From Methanobacterium sp. (lineage in GTDB: Archaea; Methanobacteriota; Methanobacteria; Methanobacteriales; Methanobacteriaceae), in assembly GCA_021372715.1 (NCBI GenBank), contig JAJFTX010000028.1:1-16642 (forward strand): a stretch of 16,642 nt of DNA. Reading direction: 5' to 3'. Numbering within the stretch: the first letter of the stretch is position 1; each line of letters begins with the position of its first letter. The notes under the pieces are model-generated. The model made no database searches and was not told the DNA's origin. It worked only from the letters and a program-made list of their open reading frames with translations. Below, in pieces: positions 15,718-16,642 of the stretch. The position numbers and the translations under genes are program-made.

Positions 15718-16190
15718 CAGATCACTGATTGCCTTGATTTATGTGTTGTTAAACTTCAATATAATTAAATGAATGAATTATTTTAGCTTATTTATTAATA
15801 CTCTAATTATTTTTGAAAATAGAAATTTTAAAGTTAATAAATGTTTCATTGTTATAAATATCCATAATTGAGGTTTAATATGAAAAATGTTCATCAAAAT
15901 CTAAGTGTATGAGTAATTATAATCAAATAAATTTTTTAATTAACTAATAAACACAAAAAAAAGGTTTTTAAGAAAATATATTTTTAGAGGAAATTTATGG
16001 TCGGGTTATCTAATATTATTATTTAATAATTGTTTCGGGATTAACTATGAGAATTCATCGTAAAGTTTATCTATGTGGATGATGATAAAATATGATGTAT
16101 CACTTTGTGGTATGGTATGTCAATTGAATATTAAATTTTGCATTAATTTCTAAAAAGTTTGTAAAACTATAGGCATACAGTATAATATGT

Positions 16191-16260
16191 GCTACCATTT
16201 TAAGGCGTAAGCCAGAGTATGAGAATATCAAACTATGAAGGTCTATTTTCCATTGGTAGC
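16191..16260 (+). other. Stem in the pre-16S leader
   Basis: GCTACCA (16191-16197) is perfectly complementary to TGGTAGC (16254-16260), which could close a loop of about 56 bases. It may be a leader domain, or the strands may instead pair elsewhere in the pre-rRNA. Confidence 0.3.
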
Positions 16261-16272
16261 TAAAGATAATGA

Positions 16273-16309
16273 GGGCTCAAACCCTTGCGAATAGCAAACG
16301 TTTGAGTTT
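16273..16309 (+). other. Hairpin in the pre-16S leader
   Basis: CTCAAAC (16276-16282) pairs with GTTTGAG (16300-16306), extended outward by three G-U pairs. Inside, after a 2x2 internal loop (CC/AC), TTGC pairs with GCAA around the loop GAATA. This well-formed two-part stem lies about 120 bases before the 16S start. Confidence 0.45.
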
Positions 16310-16426
16310 GATGTTGGTTTTGGTAGAAGTGGTGACATTTGGTTGCTACTGAAACCCTCTTTAATTTTTTTAAAGTTTACTTTCCCAAGTAAATGCAAAT
16401 AAAACTTCCGCTAAATTAAACGTGCT

Positions 16427-16642
<216 letters not shown>

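Noticed and set aside
15880..15913. Ten-codon ORF with GAGGT ribosome site
   Set aside because: MKNVHQNLSV has a well-spaced GAGGT but is too short and isolated to call a gene; it may be chance.
15987..16025. Nine-codon ORF MVGLSNIII with AGAGGA ribosome site after a TATA-like stretch
   Set aside because: Interesting as a possible leader peptide, but there is no downstream protein gene to control, only rRNA.

Overview
The window comes from a methanogenic archaeon of the order Methanobacteriales, most likely Methanobacterium or a close relative. Two things support this: the start of an archaeal-type 16S rRNA gene at the right edge, and mer, the F420-dependent methylene-H4MPT reductase of methanogenesis, next to it. 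The AT-rich spacers, archaeal TATA-like elements, GGAGG/GGTGAT ribosome sites, an archaeosine-type radical SAM enzyme and a methanogen-style beta-helix surface protein all agree.

Layout. Positions 2-523 (+) hold the C-terminal part of a beta-hydroxyacid-dehydrogenase-like oxidoreductase with a DUF1932-like domain, followed by a T10 terminator. Positions 647-844 (+) encode a 65-residue, four-cysteine protein of unknown function. Positions 965-2281 (-) encode a HIGH-type nucleotidyltransferase resembling bacterial TmcAL. It is divergent from an iron-sulfur flavoprotein at 2373-3095 (+), and the spacer between them carries two palindromes. A probable three-gene operon on the minus strand follows: radical SAM RaSEA (5930-4863), a HEAT-repeat protein (4833-4078) and an unrecognised membrane protein (4031-3156). 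Next is a two-gene operon for a heterodimeric ABC exporter (9717-7864 and 7867-6068, overlapping by 4 bp), in which one subunit has a degenerate ATPase site. An SDR dehydrogenase (10664-9831) lies upstream.

Positions 10705-12974 (-) encode a secreted beta-helix adhesin-like protein with a C-terminal membrane anchor. Its signal peptide is in a different frame from the mature protein. Removing one copy of a tandem 5-bp repeat (GAATGGAATG) would rejoin the two. Just upstream, a small lipoprotein gene (13414-13043) reads best from an ACG codon where ATG would be expected. Two adjacent exported-protein genes therefore both carry lesions exactly at their 5' ends.

Positions 13415-13733 are non-coding and hold AT-rich promoter elements, a possible small RNA with a hairpin and T-run, and a 14-bp direct repeat just upstream of an SPL-family radical SAM gene (13734-14627, +). 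That gene converges on mer (15639-14674, -). The 788-bp spacer between mer and the 16S gene contains promoter-like elements, two very short ORFs with good ribosome sites (probably not genes) and a structured pre-16S leader.

I see no CRISPR array, no tRNA gene, no insertion sequence and no obvious prophage. The most useful leads are the frameshift at the adhesin signal peptide, the ACG start of the lipoprotein, the archaeal TmcAL-like enzyme and the RaSEA operon partners.
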